Shown here: one piece after another, positions 33,313-41,715 of the stretch | How the letters are laid out: every line of letters starts with the position of its first letter | Position numbering within the stretch: the first letter of the stretch is position 1 | The notes under the pieces: generated by a model | The model's database searches: none | What the model saw: the letters and a program-made list of their open reading frames with translations, nothing else | Told to the model about the DNA's origin: nothing | Translations under genes and position numbers: made by a program | Assembly (NCBI GenBank): GCA_964546955.1 | Contig: CAZJLP010000041.1 | Location: forward strand, 1 to 46,654 | DNA from: CAZJLP01 sp964546955 | GTDB lineage: Bacteria > Verrucomicrobiota > Verrucomicrobiia > Opitutales > Opitutaceae | Direction of reading: 5' to 3' | Length of the DNA stretch: 46,654 bases

Positions 33313-34104
33313 ATGCCGACGCCGCTCCTGCAACTCGACAAGGCGACGATCCGGTTCGGCGGGCTCTGCGCGGTCAATGCGGTCGACTTCACAATCAATG
33401 AAGGCGAGCTCTGCGGCCTGATCGGCCCCAATGGAGCAGGCAAGACGACGGTGTTTAATCTCATCACCGGAGTCTATCAGACGACCGAAGGCTCCGTGAC
33501 TTTCGGCGGCCGGAACGTGCGCGGCTTGCGGGTGAATGATATCGTTGGACTCGGCATTGCTCGCACCTTCCAGAACATCCGGCTTTTTGGCAGCTTATCC
33601 GTGTTAGACAACGTGCGCGCGGCGGCCAACCTTCACCGGTCGACGACGGCGTGGCAGACGCTCGTGCGGGGCCGCGCGTTCCGCGCGGAAGAAGCCGCCA
33701 TCACAAAACGGGCAGAGGAACTGCTGGAGATTTTCAATTTGCGCCGCTTGGCCGACGCGCCGGCGAAAAGTCTGCCCTACGGGGAGCAGCGGCGGCTTGA
33801 GATCGTCCGCTGCCTCGCCACCCGCCCGCGGCTTCTCTTGCTCGACGAACCGGCCGCCGGGATGAATGCAGCGGAGAAAAACGACCTGATCCAACTGATT
33901 CAGCGCGTGCAGCGCGACTTCGACCTGTCCATCCTTCTGGTCGAGCACTCCATGCGCGTGGTGATGGGCGTCTGCCAGCGGATTGCGGTGCTCGACTATG
34001 GCGTCAAGATCGCCGAAGGCGCGCCCGCCGCGATTCAAGGCGACCCCAAAGTCATCGAGGCCTACTTGGGCGAAGATCATAAGAATAGCCTGGCGCATCA
34101 CTAA
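33313..34104 (+). CDS. livG: branched-chain amino-acid ABC transporter ATP-binding protein LivG
   Basis: This 263-residue cytoplasmic ATPase has Walker A GPNGAGKTT at residues 38-46 and the LivG-type long insertion (GLGIARTFQNIRLFGSLSVLDNVRAA). The signature is the modified LPYGEQRRLEI, Walker B is LLLLDEPAAGMN and the switch His is in LVEHSMRVVM. The non-canonical LPYGEQ in place of LSGGQ is usual for LivG. It starts 2 bases after livM. The gap to livF is 106 bases and contains an inverted pair of heptamer arrays, whereas livG and livF are normally almost contiguous. Confidence 0.95.
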   Translation: MPTPLLQLDKATIRFGGLCAVNAVDFTINEGELCGLIGPNGAGKTTVFNLITGVYQTTEGSVTFGGRNVRGLRVNDIVGLGIARTFQNIRLFGSLSVLDNVRAAANLHRSTTAWQTLVRGRAFRAEEAAITKRAEELLEIFNLRRLADAPAKSLPYGEQRRLEIVRCLATRPRLLLLDEPAAGMNAAEKNDLIQLIQRVQRDFDLSILLVEHSMRVVMGVCQRIAVLDYGVKIAEGAPAAIQGDPKVIEAYLGEDHKNSLAHH

Positions 34105-34113
34105 TGGCTGCCG

Positions 34114-34141
34114 GCTTACAGCTATCAGCGATCGGCAACCG
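34114..34141 (+). repeat. heptamer array, GC-start family, left arm between livG and livF
   Basis: Four 7-bp units each beginning GC: GCTTACA, GCTATCA, GCGATCG, GCAACCG. The inverse counterpart is at 34184-34204, with 42 bases between the arms. Confidence 0.7.
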
Positions 34142-34183
34142 ATCTTCCACCCTGTGACGACGAACCCAAACCCAGCCGAAAAC

Positions 34184-34204
34184 CGACCGCTGATCGCCGA
34201 CCGC
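34184..34204 (-). repeat. heptamer array, GC-start family, right arm between livG and livF
   Basis: Three units on the + strand are CGACCGC, TGATCGC, CGACCGC; the reverse complements are GCGGTCG, GCGATCA, GCGGTCG, matching the left arm's GC-start units. It ends 6 bases before the livF ATG. Confidence 0.7.
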
Positions 34205-34210
34205 CCCGTA

Positions 34211-34918
34211 ATGCTTCGCGTCGCGGACCTGCACGTCTCTTACGGGGCGATCAGCGCCTTGAGCGGGGTGTCGTTTGAAATCAAATCTGGCGATATCGTC
34301 ACTTTGGTGGGTTCGAACGGCGCGGGAAAGACGACGACCCTGAGAACGATTTCGGGGCTTCTACGCGCCAAAGCAGGCACGATCGAATTTCTGGGCGAAG
34401 ACATCGCGCGCACCGCGCCGCACGACATCGTCGCGCGCGGCCTTTCCCAAGTACCCGAGGGACGCATGGTGTTCGCCAACCTCAGCGTGGATGAAAACCT
34501 GGCCATGGGAGCCTACCTGCAGAAAGACAAGGTCCTCATCGCACGGAATCGCGAGTACGTCTTCAGTATCTTCCCCCGCCTTCAGGAGCGACTGAAGCAA
34601 AGCGCGGGTACCCTCTCCGGCGGCGAACAGCAGATGCTCGCGATTGGGCGGGCCTTGATGAGCAACCCCAAGTTCCTGATGCTGGACGAGCCTTCCCTGG
34701 GCATCGCGCCGCGGCTGATCACCACGATTTTCGAAAAGATCGTCGAGATCAACCGCAACCACGGAATCACCATACTCCTGGTCGAGCAAAACGCCAATCT
34801 CGCGCTGGAAATTTCCCACTACGCTTACGTGCTCGAGACGGGACGGATCGCCACGCAAGGCATCAGCAAGGATCTGCGCACCCATCCGCAACTGAAAGCG
34901 GCGTACCTCGGCGGGTAG
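34211..34918 (+). CDS. livF: branched-chain amino-acid ABC transporter ATP-binding protein LivF
   Basis: This 235-residue ATPase starts at the ATG at 34211 (MLRVADLHVSYGAISALSGVSF), the family opening; the longer frame from 33983 overlaps livG and crosses the repeat pair. Walker A is GSNGAGKTT at residues 34-42. VPEGRMVFANLSVDENLAMGAY follows, the signature is LSGGEQQML, Walker B is LMLDEPSLGIAP and the switch is LVEQNANLALEIS. It is the partner of LivG, and the C-terminal AYLGG is typical. Its TAG stop is the first base triplet of a loosely heptameric repeat array. Confidence 0.95.
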   Translation: MLRVADLHVSYGAISALSGVSFEIKSGDIVTLVGSNGAGKTTTLRTISGLLRAKAGTIEFLGEDIARTAPHDIVARGLSQVPEGRMVFANLSVDENLAMGAYLQKDKVLIARNREYVFSIFPRLQERLKQSAGTLSGGEQQMLAIGRALMSNPKFLMLDEPSLGIAPRLITTIFEKIVEINRNHGITILLVEQNANLALEISHYAYVLETGRIATQGISKDLRTHPQLKAAYLGG

Positions 34919-34957
34919 AGCCAGAGGCCGGAAGGCAGAGTCAGAGATTAGAAGCCA
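34916..34957 (+). repeat. degenerate heptamer-like array after livF
   Basis: Loose 7-base periodicity (TAGAGCC, AGAGGCC, GGAAGGC, AGAGTCA, GAGATTA, GAAGCCA) resembles the TAGAAGG family at 41341. Unit conservation is poor, so this may be a decayed array. Confidence 0.4.
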
Positions 34958-35024
34958 GGCCCCGGAGAGCGGGTTCCACCTCGGAGCTGCCGACAACTCC
35001 AAACAGCGGCGGCCGGCGCCGAGG

Positions 35025-37067
35025 CTAGGCCGCCTTGGGCTGCGTCGCTTCTGCGGCTTTTTCCTTGTTCGGCGGTGCCCCGGAGGGTTCGCGTTTCGCG
35101 GGCTGCAGTTCGTCCGGTACGCGACGATAACGGGCTTCTCGCTCGGGGGCCACGCGCTGCAGCTCCAATCGCGCCAGGGCAAACTCCGCAAAACCCGTCA
35201 TGCCTGTTTCAATACACGATTCCAACAAACCCATGCCTTTCCCGCTTTGGCCCTCCGCGAGGGCGAGCTGAGCGAAAATAAAGGAGACCTCGCAGGTTTT
35301 TTGCGCGATCGCCAATTCACCGCCTTCCGAAGCCTTCAAGCGAAGCTGCTCCTCGCTCAATCCGCCGAGCAAGAAATCAAGGCAATGCCGGGCCCATGCC
35401 TCCTCGCTCACGACGTTGCGGACACGCTGCAGCAGGGGCTTTTCGGTCTGTCCGAGCCGGCGCGCGGCCAGTTCCGCGAGGATCGCGGCGTAAACGTTGC
35501 GATGCTGGCTGCGTTTGACTTCTTCGAGCAGAGCACTGCGGGCTTCGTCAAACCTGCCCTGGCCGAAGCGGAAAAGCCCAAAACTGTGCAGCGCTTGACT
35601 GCGTCCGTCTTCGGAACGCGCCAGCTCTTCAAAAATCGCTTCGGCATCGGCATCGCGACCGAGAGTTCCATAGATCGCCGCCTGATCCGCGAGCAGCGTC
35701 GGCTTTCTTCCGGAGAGCCGAATCGCGATGTCGAAATCGACCAATGCCTCATCGTAGAAGCCGCCCCGACTTTGCTGAACCCCGCGCCGCCGATAGGCGA
35801 TCGCCTGGGCCGCGGGGTTCCCGCGCAAGAGCGAAATCTGAAACGTGCAGTCGGCAATTTCTCGTTCGATCTGCTGGGCGATCAAAGGATTCGTCGACGG
35901 GTCGCCGCGCCAGCGCAGCGCGTCTCGACCGCCGAGCACTTCCACCGCGTTGATTTCGCCCCGATCGAGCGCGGCAAGCAGCGCTTCGGCGGCTTGAGGG
36001 ACCACCAAGGCGGGAATCATCCGCTTGAAACCGGCGGCGTCCTGCGGGGAGGCAAAACCGCGGGTCGCGATCTGCAACCGCTGGAGCAGCAGGGCCAGAT
36101 CGCTGGCCCCGGCCCGTTCGAGACCGGCGACCAAGTCACCGATTTGCTTGTGATCGAGCACCTCGTCCTTCGCTGCCATCCGTGCCCAGAGAGCATTCAG
36201 GCGACGCCCCTGTTCGCGCGCGGCCGAGTCGCCGCGGTAGCGCGCCGCTCCGACCGGATCGAGCGCGTGAAACAGTTCGATCAATCGGCGAAGTTCGGGA
36301 TCCGAGATCTTGTCCCACTTCGCGTCGCTGGCGGCAGCGGAGCGCCTAAACCAGCTGCGGTTGGCGGCGGCGCGCCGCTCGATGGCGTGAGCCAGCAAAA
36401 CCGCGTTTTCCGGCCAGGTTCGCAGACCTTGAATCGCTCGTTGTTCGACCCGCTCGGCATTGAGGGGGTCGCGGCCCAACTGGGCCTGCGCGATCTCCTG
36501 CGCTTGGAGGATGAGGGCGGCGAGTCCGTAACTGTGGGCCAGAAAAAGCGCCCTCACTTGCGTGTCCATCGGCAGCAACTGCGTGGTCGCAACCACGATG
36601 CGGTTGGCTTTCCAGATTTGACCAGCCGCGCCGAGCAGGGTCCCATGAAGAAGGAGGAAGGTGCCATCCGACGGCGACACTTCGAGATTGGCCCTCCAGA
36701 AATGAGGATTGTTCGTGACGAGGCGGGGAAAATCGATGCGGCCGAGATCCAATGCTCCGTCGGCCTCGACCTCGCGTTGCACGCCGCGAAGATCGCGCAC
36801 AAAGGAAGCCAAACCGGGACAGCTTTCGGCTGAAACGTGATCGTAGACGGCCGCGACTTGCAAAGCGGTGCGCCACGCAGTTTCGCGATACTCCTGGATA
36901 TCGACACGCAGCCGCTCTACCCGGCTCTGGAGATCAGGTTCCGGGCGGGCCGAGGTTGCCACGTGACCGCAACCGCCCAAGAAGATCGCCAAGCCGACAA
37001 GCAGCAGGGAAGAAAAGGAATGACGCGCCGGCCAACGCCGACGCCCGCCTGGGGGCTGGGCAACCAT
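35025..37067 (-). CDS. large lipoprotein with TPR repeats
   Basis: This 680-residue protein starts at the ATG at 37067 (an ATG at 37085 is possible). The basic N-terminus leads into SSLLLVGLAIFLGGCGH, a lipoprotein signal with lipobox LGGC. The long middle is Ala/Arg-rich and helical. A TPR block lies at about residues 410-540 (AIAYRRRGVQQSRGGFYDEALVDFDIAIRLSG, LADQAAIYGTLGRDADAEAIFEELA, SFGLFRFGQGRFDEARSALLEEV), and a last TPR-like unit near residue 600 (FAQLALAEGQSGKGMGLLESCIETG). The C-terminal 40 residues are charged and low-complexity. It probably serves as an assembly or binding scaffold at the outer membrane or periplasm; partner unknown. It converges on livF. Confidence 0.82.
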   Translation of the reverse strand: MVAQPPGGRRRWPARHSFSSLLLVGLAIFLGGCGHVATSARPEPDLQSRVERLRVDIQEYRETAWRTALQVAAVYDHVSAESCPGLASFVRDLRGVQREVEADGALDLGRIDFPRLVTNNPHFWRANLEVSPSDGTFLLLHGTLLGAAGQIWKANRIVVATTQLLPMDTQVRALFLAHSYGLAALILQAQEIAQAQLGRDPLNAERVEQRAIQGLRTWPENAVLLAHAIERRAAANRSWFRRSAAASDAKWDKISDPELRRLIELFHALDPVGAARYRGDSAAREQGRRLNALWARMAAKDEVLDHKQIGDLVAGLERAGASDLALLLQRLQIATRGFASPQDAAGFKRMIPALVVPQAAEALLAALDRGEINAVEVLGGRDALRWRGDPSTNPLIAQQIEREIADCTFQISLLRGNPAAQAIAYRRRGVQQSRGGFYDEALVDFDIAIRLSGRKPTLLADQAAIYGTLGRDADAEAIFEELARSEDGRSQALHSFGLFRFGQGRFDEARSALLEEVKRSQHRNVYAAILAELAARRLGQTEKPLLQRVRNVVSEEAWARHCLDFLLGGLSEEQLRLKASEGGELAIAQKTCEVSFIFAQLALAEGQSGKGMGLLESCIETGMTGFAEFALARLELQRVAPEREARYRRVPDELQPAKREPSGAPPNKEKAAEATQPKAA

Positions 37068-37198
37068 GTCCCCAGCCAGACCCAAGCCCGACGCAAAGGT
37101 GCGCCGGATTTACGACGGATTCTCCCAGGTAATTTTCCCTATGCCCGCCTTCGCCCGCAGGATCTTGCGGCGCCGCGCGGCAGCTCCATGCTGTGGGC

Positions 37199-37720
37199 AT
37201 GAGCTCACCGGACGAAGTGATTCATCATCTTTTTCGGGACGCCCAATCGATCCCGAACAACCCCTCCCTGCCCCTCGTCGTGTACAAGGCGGCCTTCCGG
37301 GGGAAGAGCGGGGAAGATCTGGCAAAGCAAATGGAGGAGCGGTTTGAGCAACACGGATGGCCGCCTGCTTGGCGCTGGGGAGTCTACGACTACCCTCACT
37401 ATCACAGTACCGCCCACGAGGTGTTGGGCGTTTATCGCGGCATGGCTAAGATAAAGCTCGGGCATGACACGGGCGCGGTGTTTGAGGTCACGGCAGGCGA
37501 CGTGATCGTCGTTCCCGCTGGCGTCGGTCATCAAAACGTGGGTTCAAGCGACGATTTTCACGTCGTCGGCGCCTATCCCGAACGACAAAAAGCTGACCTG
37601 CTACGAGGAGACGCCGGGGAACGACCGGCTGCCGATCAGCGGATTGCAAGGGTTCCACTGCCTTCGAGCGACCCCGTGTCCCACGGGGGTGTGTTGACGG
37701 AGCTTTGGAAACTGAAATGA
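37199..37720 (+). CDS. cupin-domain protein (YjlB-like)
   Basis: This 173-residue single-domain cupin starts at the ATG at 37199, preferred over the GTG two codons earlier. The metal-site motif 1 region is WGVYDYPHYHSTAHEVLGVYRGMAKIKLG, with the HxH...E arrangement (HYHSTAHE). Motif 2 is AGDVIVVPAGVGHQNVGSSDDFHVVGAYPE. The PNNPSLPLVVYK opening and the ERPAADQRIARVPLPSSDPV tail match the YjlB-like cupin group of unknown function. The stop overlaps the modA start as ATGA, an unexpected coupling with a molybdate-binding protein. Enzymatic role unknown. Confidence 0.85.
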   Translation: MSSPDEVIHHLFRDAQSIPNNPSLPLVVYKAAFRGKSGEDLAKQMEERFEQHGWPPAWRWGVYDYPHYHSTAHEVLGVYRGMAKIKLGHDTGAVFEVTAGDVIVVPAGVGHQNVGSSDDFHVVGAYPERQKADLLRGDAGERPAADQRIARVPLPSSDPVSHGGVLTELWKLK

Positions 37721-38532
37721 GTCATTCGCCTATGCGACCGCTGCATTCAGCGAAACTCCTCGGCACGCTTATCCTAGCCGCCATGTGGGTCGTGACGCCC
37801 CTCGCCGTCCGCGCCGAAAAAGTGTCGGTCGCCGCCGCCGCGAATCTCCTGTACGTCCTCGATGCGTTAAAAACGGAATTTGTAAGAACAAATCCGTCTG
37901 TGCAGCTCGAGTTCGTGACGGGAGCCTCCGGCAATCTGTTCGCGCAGATCACCAATGGCGCACCCCACCATGTTTTTATGTCGGCCGATCGACACTACCC
38001 GGAGCAGCTTGTCGCGGCGGGCTCCGGCGAATCTCCTACGTTGTGCATCTTTGCGGTAGGGCGGCTCGCTCTCTGGACGGTTCATCCGGACCTTCGCTTC
38101 AAAGACGTGCGGGAAGGGGTGAATCATCCTCTCGCCAAAAAGATCGCCCTCGCCAATCCGCAAACTGCTCCCTACGGCAAAGCGGCCGTGGAAGCCTTGA
38201 CCAAACTGGGTGTAGCGCAGATTGCCGCGGACAAACAGGTATACGGGGAAAACATCACGCAAACCGCCCAGTTTGTGGAGACTGGTAACGCACAGTTGGG
38301 CTTCGTGGCGTTATCGCACGTTCTTTCGCCCAAGTTGAAAAACAAAGGGTATCATATCGAGGTGCCCGCGGCTTTGCACAGCCCGTTGGAACACGCCGCG
38401 GTGATCACGCGACATGGCAAAAACAAACCGGCAGCTGCTGCCTTCATGGCGTTCCTTACGAGCGCAGCCGCTCGGGAGATTCTCGCCGACCACGGCTACA
38501 GTGCGGTAGGCAAGGCGACGCCCCAAGGTTAA
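37717..38532 (+). CDS. modA: molybdate ABC transporter substrate-binding protein
   Basis: This 271-residue periplasmic protein has a signal peptide ending VRAEKVSVAAAANL (ATG at 37717 or 37732). ModA marks are VSVAAAANLLYVLDAL, FVTGASGNLFAQITNGAPHHVFMSAD, LANPQTAPYGKAAVEAL, VETGNAQLGFVALS and the C-terminal AFMAFLTSAAAREILADHGY. It should bind molybdate (or tungstate) in the periplasm and deliver it to ModB. It overlaps the cupin gene by four bases. modB starts 117 bases later on the same strand. Confidence 0.92.
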   Translation: MSHSPMRPLHSAKLLGTLILAAMWVVTPLAVRAEKVSVAAAANLLYVLDALKTEFVRTNPSVQLEFVTGASGNLFAQITNGAPHHVFMSADRHYPEQLVAAGSGESPTLCIFAVGRLALWTVHPDLRFKDVREGVNHPLAKKIALANPQTAPYGKAAVEALTKLGVAQIAADKQVYGENITQTAQFVETGNAQLGFVALSHVLSPKLKNKGYHIEVPAALHSPLEHAAVITRHGKNKPAAAAFMAFLTSAAAREILADHGYSAVGKATPQG

Positions 38533-38649
38533 GCGCCCGGAATCCAGGCAGGGAGCGTGGGCAGGGTCATCCGCTGCTCACTCTTCGCACATCCCGCTGA
38601 CAGATATCTTGAGCGGGCCGCCCGGTCGCCTCAGGGTCGCGGTGGACTC

Positions 38650-39354
38650 ATGTCGTTTCAGCTCGCATACCTTCTTGGCCTCTCCCCCGCCCTCTGGCAG
38701 GCGCTCTGGTTGACGATCAAGTTGTCCTTCGTGACGACGATTCTTCTCGCCGTTATCGGACTACCTTTGGCGAACTGGTTGAATACGACACGGTGGCGCG
38801 GGGCAATCGTATTGGAGACGCTCGTGACGCTACCCATCGTGCTGCCCCCGACCGTGATTGGTTTTTATCTGCTGATCGCGTTTTCGCCCCACCATCCTCC
38901 CGGCAGCTGGTGGACGAGTCTCGGCGCCACTCCCCTCGCCTTTAGCTTTTCCGGACTGGTGATTGCATCGGTCTTCTATTCGCTCCCGTTTGCGGTGCAG
39001 CCCTTTCAGGCCGCCCTCCGAGCAGTGCCGCGAGACCTGCTCGAAGCGAGCGGCGCGTTCGGAGCCACGCGCTCGCGCACGTTTTTGCGTGTGCACCTGC
39101 CCCTTGCGCGCAACGGCATTGCCGCGGGGATGACTCTGGGTTTTGCGCACACCCTGGGGGAGTTTGGCGTGGTCTTGATGATCGGAGGCTCGATCCCAGG
39201 ACAAACCAAAGTCGCGAGCATCGCCCTCTACGACGAAGTTCAGGCCCTGAACTATTCCCAGGCCCATGCTTTTGCCGCGCTATTGCTGGCGTTGTCCTTT
39301 GGTTTGTTGCTGGGGGTCAATATCTTGCAGCGGAAGGTAGCGCGAACGTCGTGA
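38650..39354 (+). CDS. modB: molybdate ABC transporter permease
   Basis: This 234-residue inner-membrane permease has five to six hydrophobic segments. The ATG at 38650 gives the usual ModB opening (LSPALWQALWLTIKLSFVTTILL). Family marks are LPIVLPPTVIGFYLLIAF, VFYSLPFAVQPFQAALRAVPRDLLEASGAFGATRSRTFLRVHLPLA (the coupling EAA-type loop) and LGEFGVVLMIGGSIPGQTKVASIALYDEVQAL. The frame opens from 38557 but the added residues are not family-like. A modC ATPase gene would normally follow; instead htpG begins 122 bases downstream, so the ATPase must be elsewhere or supplied by another system. Confidence 0.92.
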   Translation: MSFQLAYLLGLSPALWQALWLTIKLSFVTTILLAVIGLPLANWLNTTRWRGAIVLETLVTLPIVLPPTVIGFYLLIAFSPHHPPGSWWTSLGATPLAFSFSGLVIASVFYSLPFAVQPFQAALRAVPRDLLEASGAFGATRSRTFLRVHLPLARNGIAAGMTLGFAHTLGEFGVVLMIGGSIPGQTKVASIALYDEVQALNYSQAHAFAALLLALSFGLLLGVNILQRKVARTS

Positions 39355-39404
39355 ATCGACAAGCGCTTGGCCGCTCCCTCGCGGTCGACGTATCAACGCC
39401 CCTC

Positions 39405-39431
39405 TTGATTTTCCCAGAACCCTGGTAGAAT
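39405..39431 (+). promoter_or_regulatory. candidate promoter for htpG
   Basis: TAGAAT at 39426-39431 is preceded by TGG, giving an extended -10 element. A TTGATT lies at 39405-39410 with a short 15-base spacer. It is 45 bases before the ATG. The heat-shock CIRCE or sigma-32 pattern is not evident. Confidence 0.4.
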
Positions 39432-39476
39432 ACCGGCTTCTCATTTCCAATCGAGTCACTTCCTTTCACAACAACT

Positions 39477-41324
39477 ATGTCCACCGCCGCCGCACCGCAA
39501 AAATTCGAGTTCCAGGCCGAGATCAAGCAACTGCTCGATATCGTCGTGCATTCGCTCTACACGGAGAAAGAGATTTTCGTCCGCGAACTCGTCTCCAATG
39601 CCTCAGACGCGCTGGAGAAACTGCGACACCTCCAGCTGACGGAAAAGGAAATCTTTGACGACAAGAGCGAACTGGAGATCTCGATCGCCTCGGACGACAA
39701 GGCGAAGACCCTCACGATTCAAGATTCAGGGCTGGGCATGACCCGCGCGGAGTTGATCGAGAACCTCGGCACCATCGCTCACTCCGGGTCGAAGGCCTTT
39801 CTCAAGGCCCTCGGCGAAGCGGGCCAGAAGAACGCGAACCTGATCGGGCAATTCGGCGTGGGGTTCTACTCCGCCTTCATGGTGGCGAAGTCGGTAAAGG
39901 TTTACTCCCGTTCATGGAAGAAGGATGAACCGGGCCACGTCTGGACCAGCGATGGCTCGGGCAGCTACGAAATCGAAGAGTCGGAGGGGCTGCGCCGCGG
40001 CAGCAAGATCGTGATAGAACTGAAGGACGATGCGTCCGAATTCAGCCAGGAGTGGCGGATCAAGGACATTCTCGAGCGCTACAGCGCGTTTGTATCCTTC
40101 CCGATCAACCTGAACGGCAAACGCATCAACACCGTTCAAGCGCTCTGGTTGCGCAGCAAAAATGAAATCAAGGATGAGGACTACACGGAGTTCTACAAGT
40201 TCCAGGCCCATGCCTCGGACGAGCCGCGCCTGCGCCTCCATTTCAGCGCCGATGCTCCCCTGTCCATCAATGCGTTGCTTTTCGTGCCCAAGGACAATCC
40301 GGAAAAACTGGGTCTTATGCGCGCTGAGCCCAGTGTGTCTTTGTACTGCCGGAAAGTGCTGATCGACCAGAAACCGAAGGACCTGCTGCCCGAATGGCTG
40401 CGCTTCCTGAAGGGCGTGGTCGATAGCGAAGACCTGCCGCTCAACATCTCGCGCGAGACCATGCAGGACAAAGCGCTCATCGAGAAGTTGAACAAAGTCA
40501 TCACCAAACGCTTTCTCAAATTTTTGGACGAAGAGGCGAAGGCCCGGCCGGACCCGTTCATCGAGTTTTATCGCGAATTCGGCACGTTCCTGAAGGAGGG
40601 CGCAGCACTGGACTACACGCACAAAGAGCAAGTGGTCAAACTGCTGCGCTTCGAATCGTCGCTGACGGAAAAAGGAAAGCTGACGAGTCTGACGGACTAC
40701 GTGTCTCGCCTGCAGGCGGACCAAAAGGAAATTTATTATCTGATGGGGCCCAATCGCGAGTCGATTGAGAGCGGACCGTACCTTGAGGGATTCAAAGCCC
40801 GCAATCTCGAGGTTCTCTTTTGCTACGAACCGATCGACGAGTACGTGATGAACAACGTGCGCGAGTTCGACGGAAAAAAGATCACGGCGGCGGATCACGC
40901 CGATGTGAAGCTCTCAGACCTGCCGAAGCCTCCCGAAGGGGCGCTGAGCGAAACGGAAACCAAGGAATTGACGGAATGGGTCAAAAAGACGCTCGGCGAC
41001 CGCGTGGCTGAGGTGAAAGTCAGCGATCGCCTCGTGGACTCGCCCGCGCTGGCGCTCAATGCCGACAAGTTCACCTCGCCCCACATGCGACGCATGATGA
41101 AAGCGATGAACAAGGAAGGCGGAGATACTCCCCTGCGGGTGAACCTCGAGCTCAACCCGCGGCACCCGGTGATCAAACGCATCTCCACCGCACGGACCGA
41201 ATCCCCTGAAAAGGCGGCCCTGGTCGCTGAACAAATTCTCGACAACGCCCTGATCGCGGCGGGCCTGCTCGAGGATCCGACGAAAATGGTCGCACGGATC
41301 TATAAACTTCTGGAGACGGTCTGA
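39477..41324 (+). CDS. htpG: molecular chaperone HtpG (Hsp90)
   Basis: This 615-residue cytosolic Hsp90 chaperone folds and remodels client proteins in an ATP-dependent cycle. The GHKL ATPase domain shows LYTEKEIFVRELVSNASDALEKLR, IQDSGLGMTRAELIENLGTIAHSGSKAF and LIGQFGVGFYSAFMVA. The middle domain has LLPEWLRFLKGVVDSEDLPLNISRE with the catalytic-loop Arg. The C-terminal dimerisation domain ends with LVAEQILDNALIAAGLLEDP. Length fits bacterial HtpG (about 620). Its ATG at 39477 has no Shine-Dalgarno site and an A-rich leader. A heptamer array begins 17 bases after the stop. Confidence 0.96.
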   Translation: MSTAAAPQKFEFQAEIKQLLDIVVHSLYTEKEIFVRELVSNASDALEKLRHLQLTEKEIFDDKSELEISIASDDKAKTLTIQDSGLGMTRAELIENLGTIAHSGSKAFLKALGEAGQKNANLIGQFGVGFYSAFMVAKSVKVYSRSWKKDEPGHVWTSDGSGSYEIEESEGLRRGSKIVIELKDDASEFSQEWRIKDILERYSAFVSFPINLNGKRINTVQALWLRSKNEIKDEDYTEFYKFQAHASDEPRLRLHFSADAPLSINALLFVPKDNPEKLGLMRAEPSVSLYCRKVLIDQKPKDLLPEWLRFLKGVVDSEDLPLNISRETMQDKALIEKLNKVITKRFLKFLDEEAKARPDPFIEFYREFGTFLKEGAALDYTHKEQVVKLLRFESSLTEKGKLTSLTDYVSRLQADQKEIYYLMGPNRESIESGPYLEGFKARNLEVLFCYEPIDEYVMNNVREFDGKKITAADHADVKLSDLPKPPEGALSETETKELTEWVKKTLGDRVAEVKVSDRLVDSPALALNADKFTSPHMRRMMKAMNKEGGDTPLRVNLELNPRHPVIKRISTARTESPEKAALVAEQILDNALIAAGLLEDPTKMVARIYKLLETV

Positions 41325-41340
41325 GCTCTCGCGGATCGGA

Positions 41341-41375
41341 TAGAAGGTAGAAGGTAGAGGGTAGAGGCTACAGGC
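41341..41375 (+). repeat. heptamer array, TAGAAGG family
   Basis: Five consecutive 7-bp units: TAGAAGG, TAGAAGG, TAGAGGG, TAGAGGC, TACAGGC. One inverse unit, GCCTCTA, occurs at 41408-41414, possibly the remains of a right arm. It lies between htpG and a small membrane-protein gene. Confidence 0.88.
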
Positions 41376-41502
41376 CCAACAGGTCCGGCCACCAACCGGC
41401 CGGGCTCGCCTCTATCCTTTCTCTTCGGTCACCTCTTCACGCACTACGGGAACGCCATTCGGCAAAGCGAACTTTGGAGCTAGAAGCGGGTCCATTCTGC
41501 AT

Positions 41503-41715
41503 ATGGCTTCACCAGGTTCCACGGGTAATGTAATCGCGGCTGTCTGTAGTTTTTTTATTCCCGGGCTTGGACAGCTGGTGCAGGGGCGCATTCTGAAGGC
41601 GCTGTTCATGTTCGCCCTGGCGGCGGTGCTGTGGTGGATCTGGATGGGATGGATCGTTCATCTTTGGTCGATCATCGACGCCGCGCTCTACAAACGACCG
41701 GCCGCAGCAGGATGA
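41503..41715 (+). CDS. small membrane protein
   Basis: This 70-residue protein has two hydrophobic segments (IAAVCSFFIPGLGQLVQG and ALFMFALAAVLWWIWMGWIVHLWSIIDA). The FxPGLGQLxQGR motif recurs in small bacterial TM2-like proteins of unknown role. Its TGA overlaps the ATG of the DUF4112 gene by four bases, so the two are translationally coupled and probably act in the same membrane process. No function can be assigned. Confidence 0.8.
   Translation: MASPGSTGNVIAAVCSFFIPGLGQLVQGRILKALFMFALAAVLWWIWMGWIVHLWSIIDAALYKRPAAAG

Noticed and set aside
35247..36833. 528-codon open frame on the + strand
   Set aside because: It is antisense to the large TPR lipoprotein, which has a lipobox, TPR motifs and a sensible start; the + frame has none.
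41508..41715. Small membrane protein as a toxin
   Set aside because: It has two membrane segments and is coupled to a DUF4112 gene; there is no antitoxin-like partner, so a toxin label would be unsupported.
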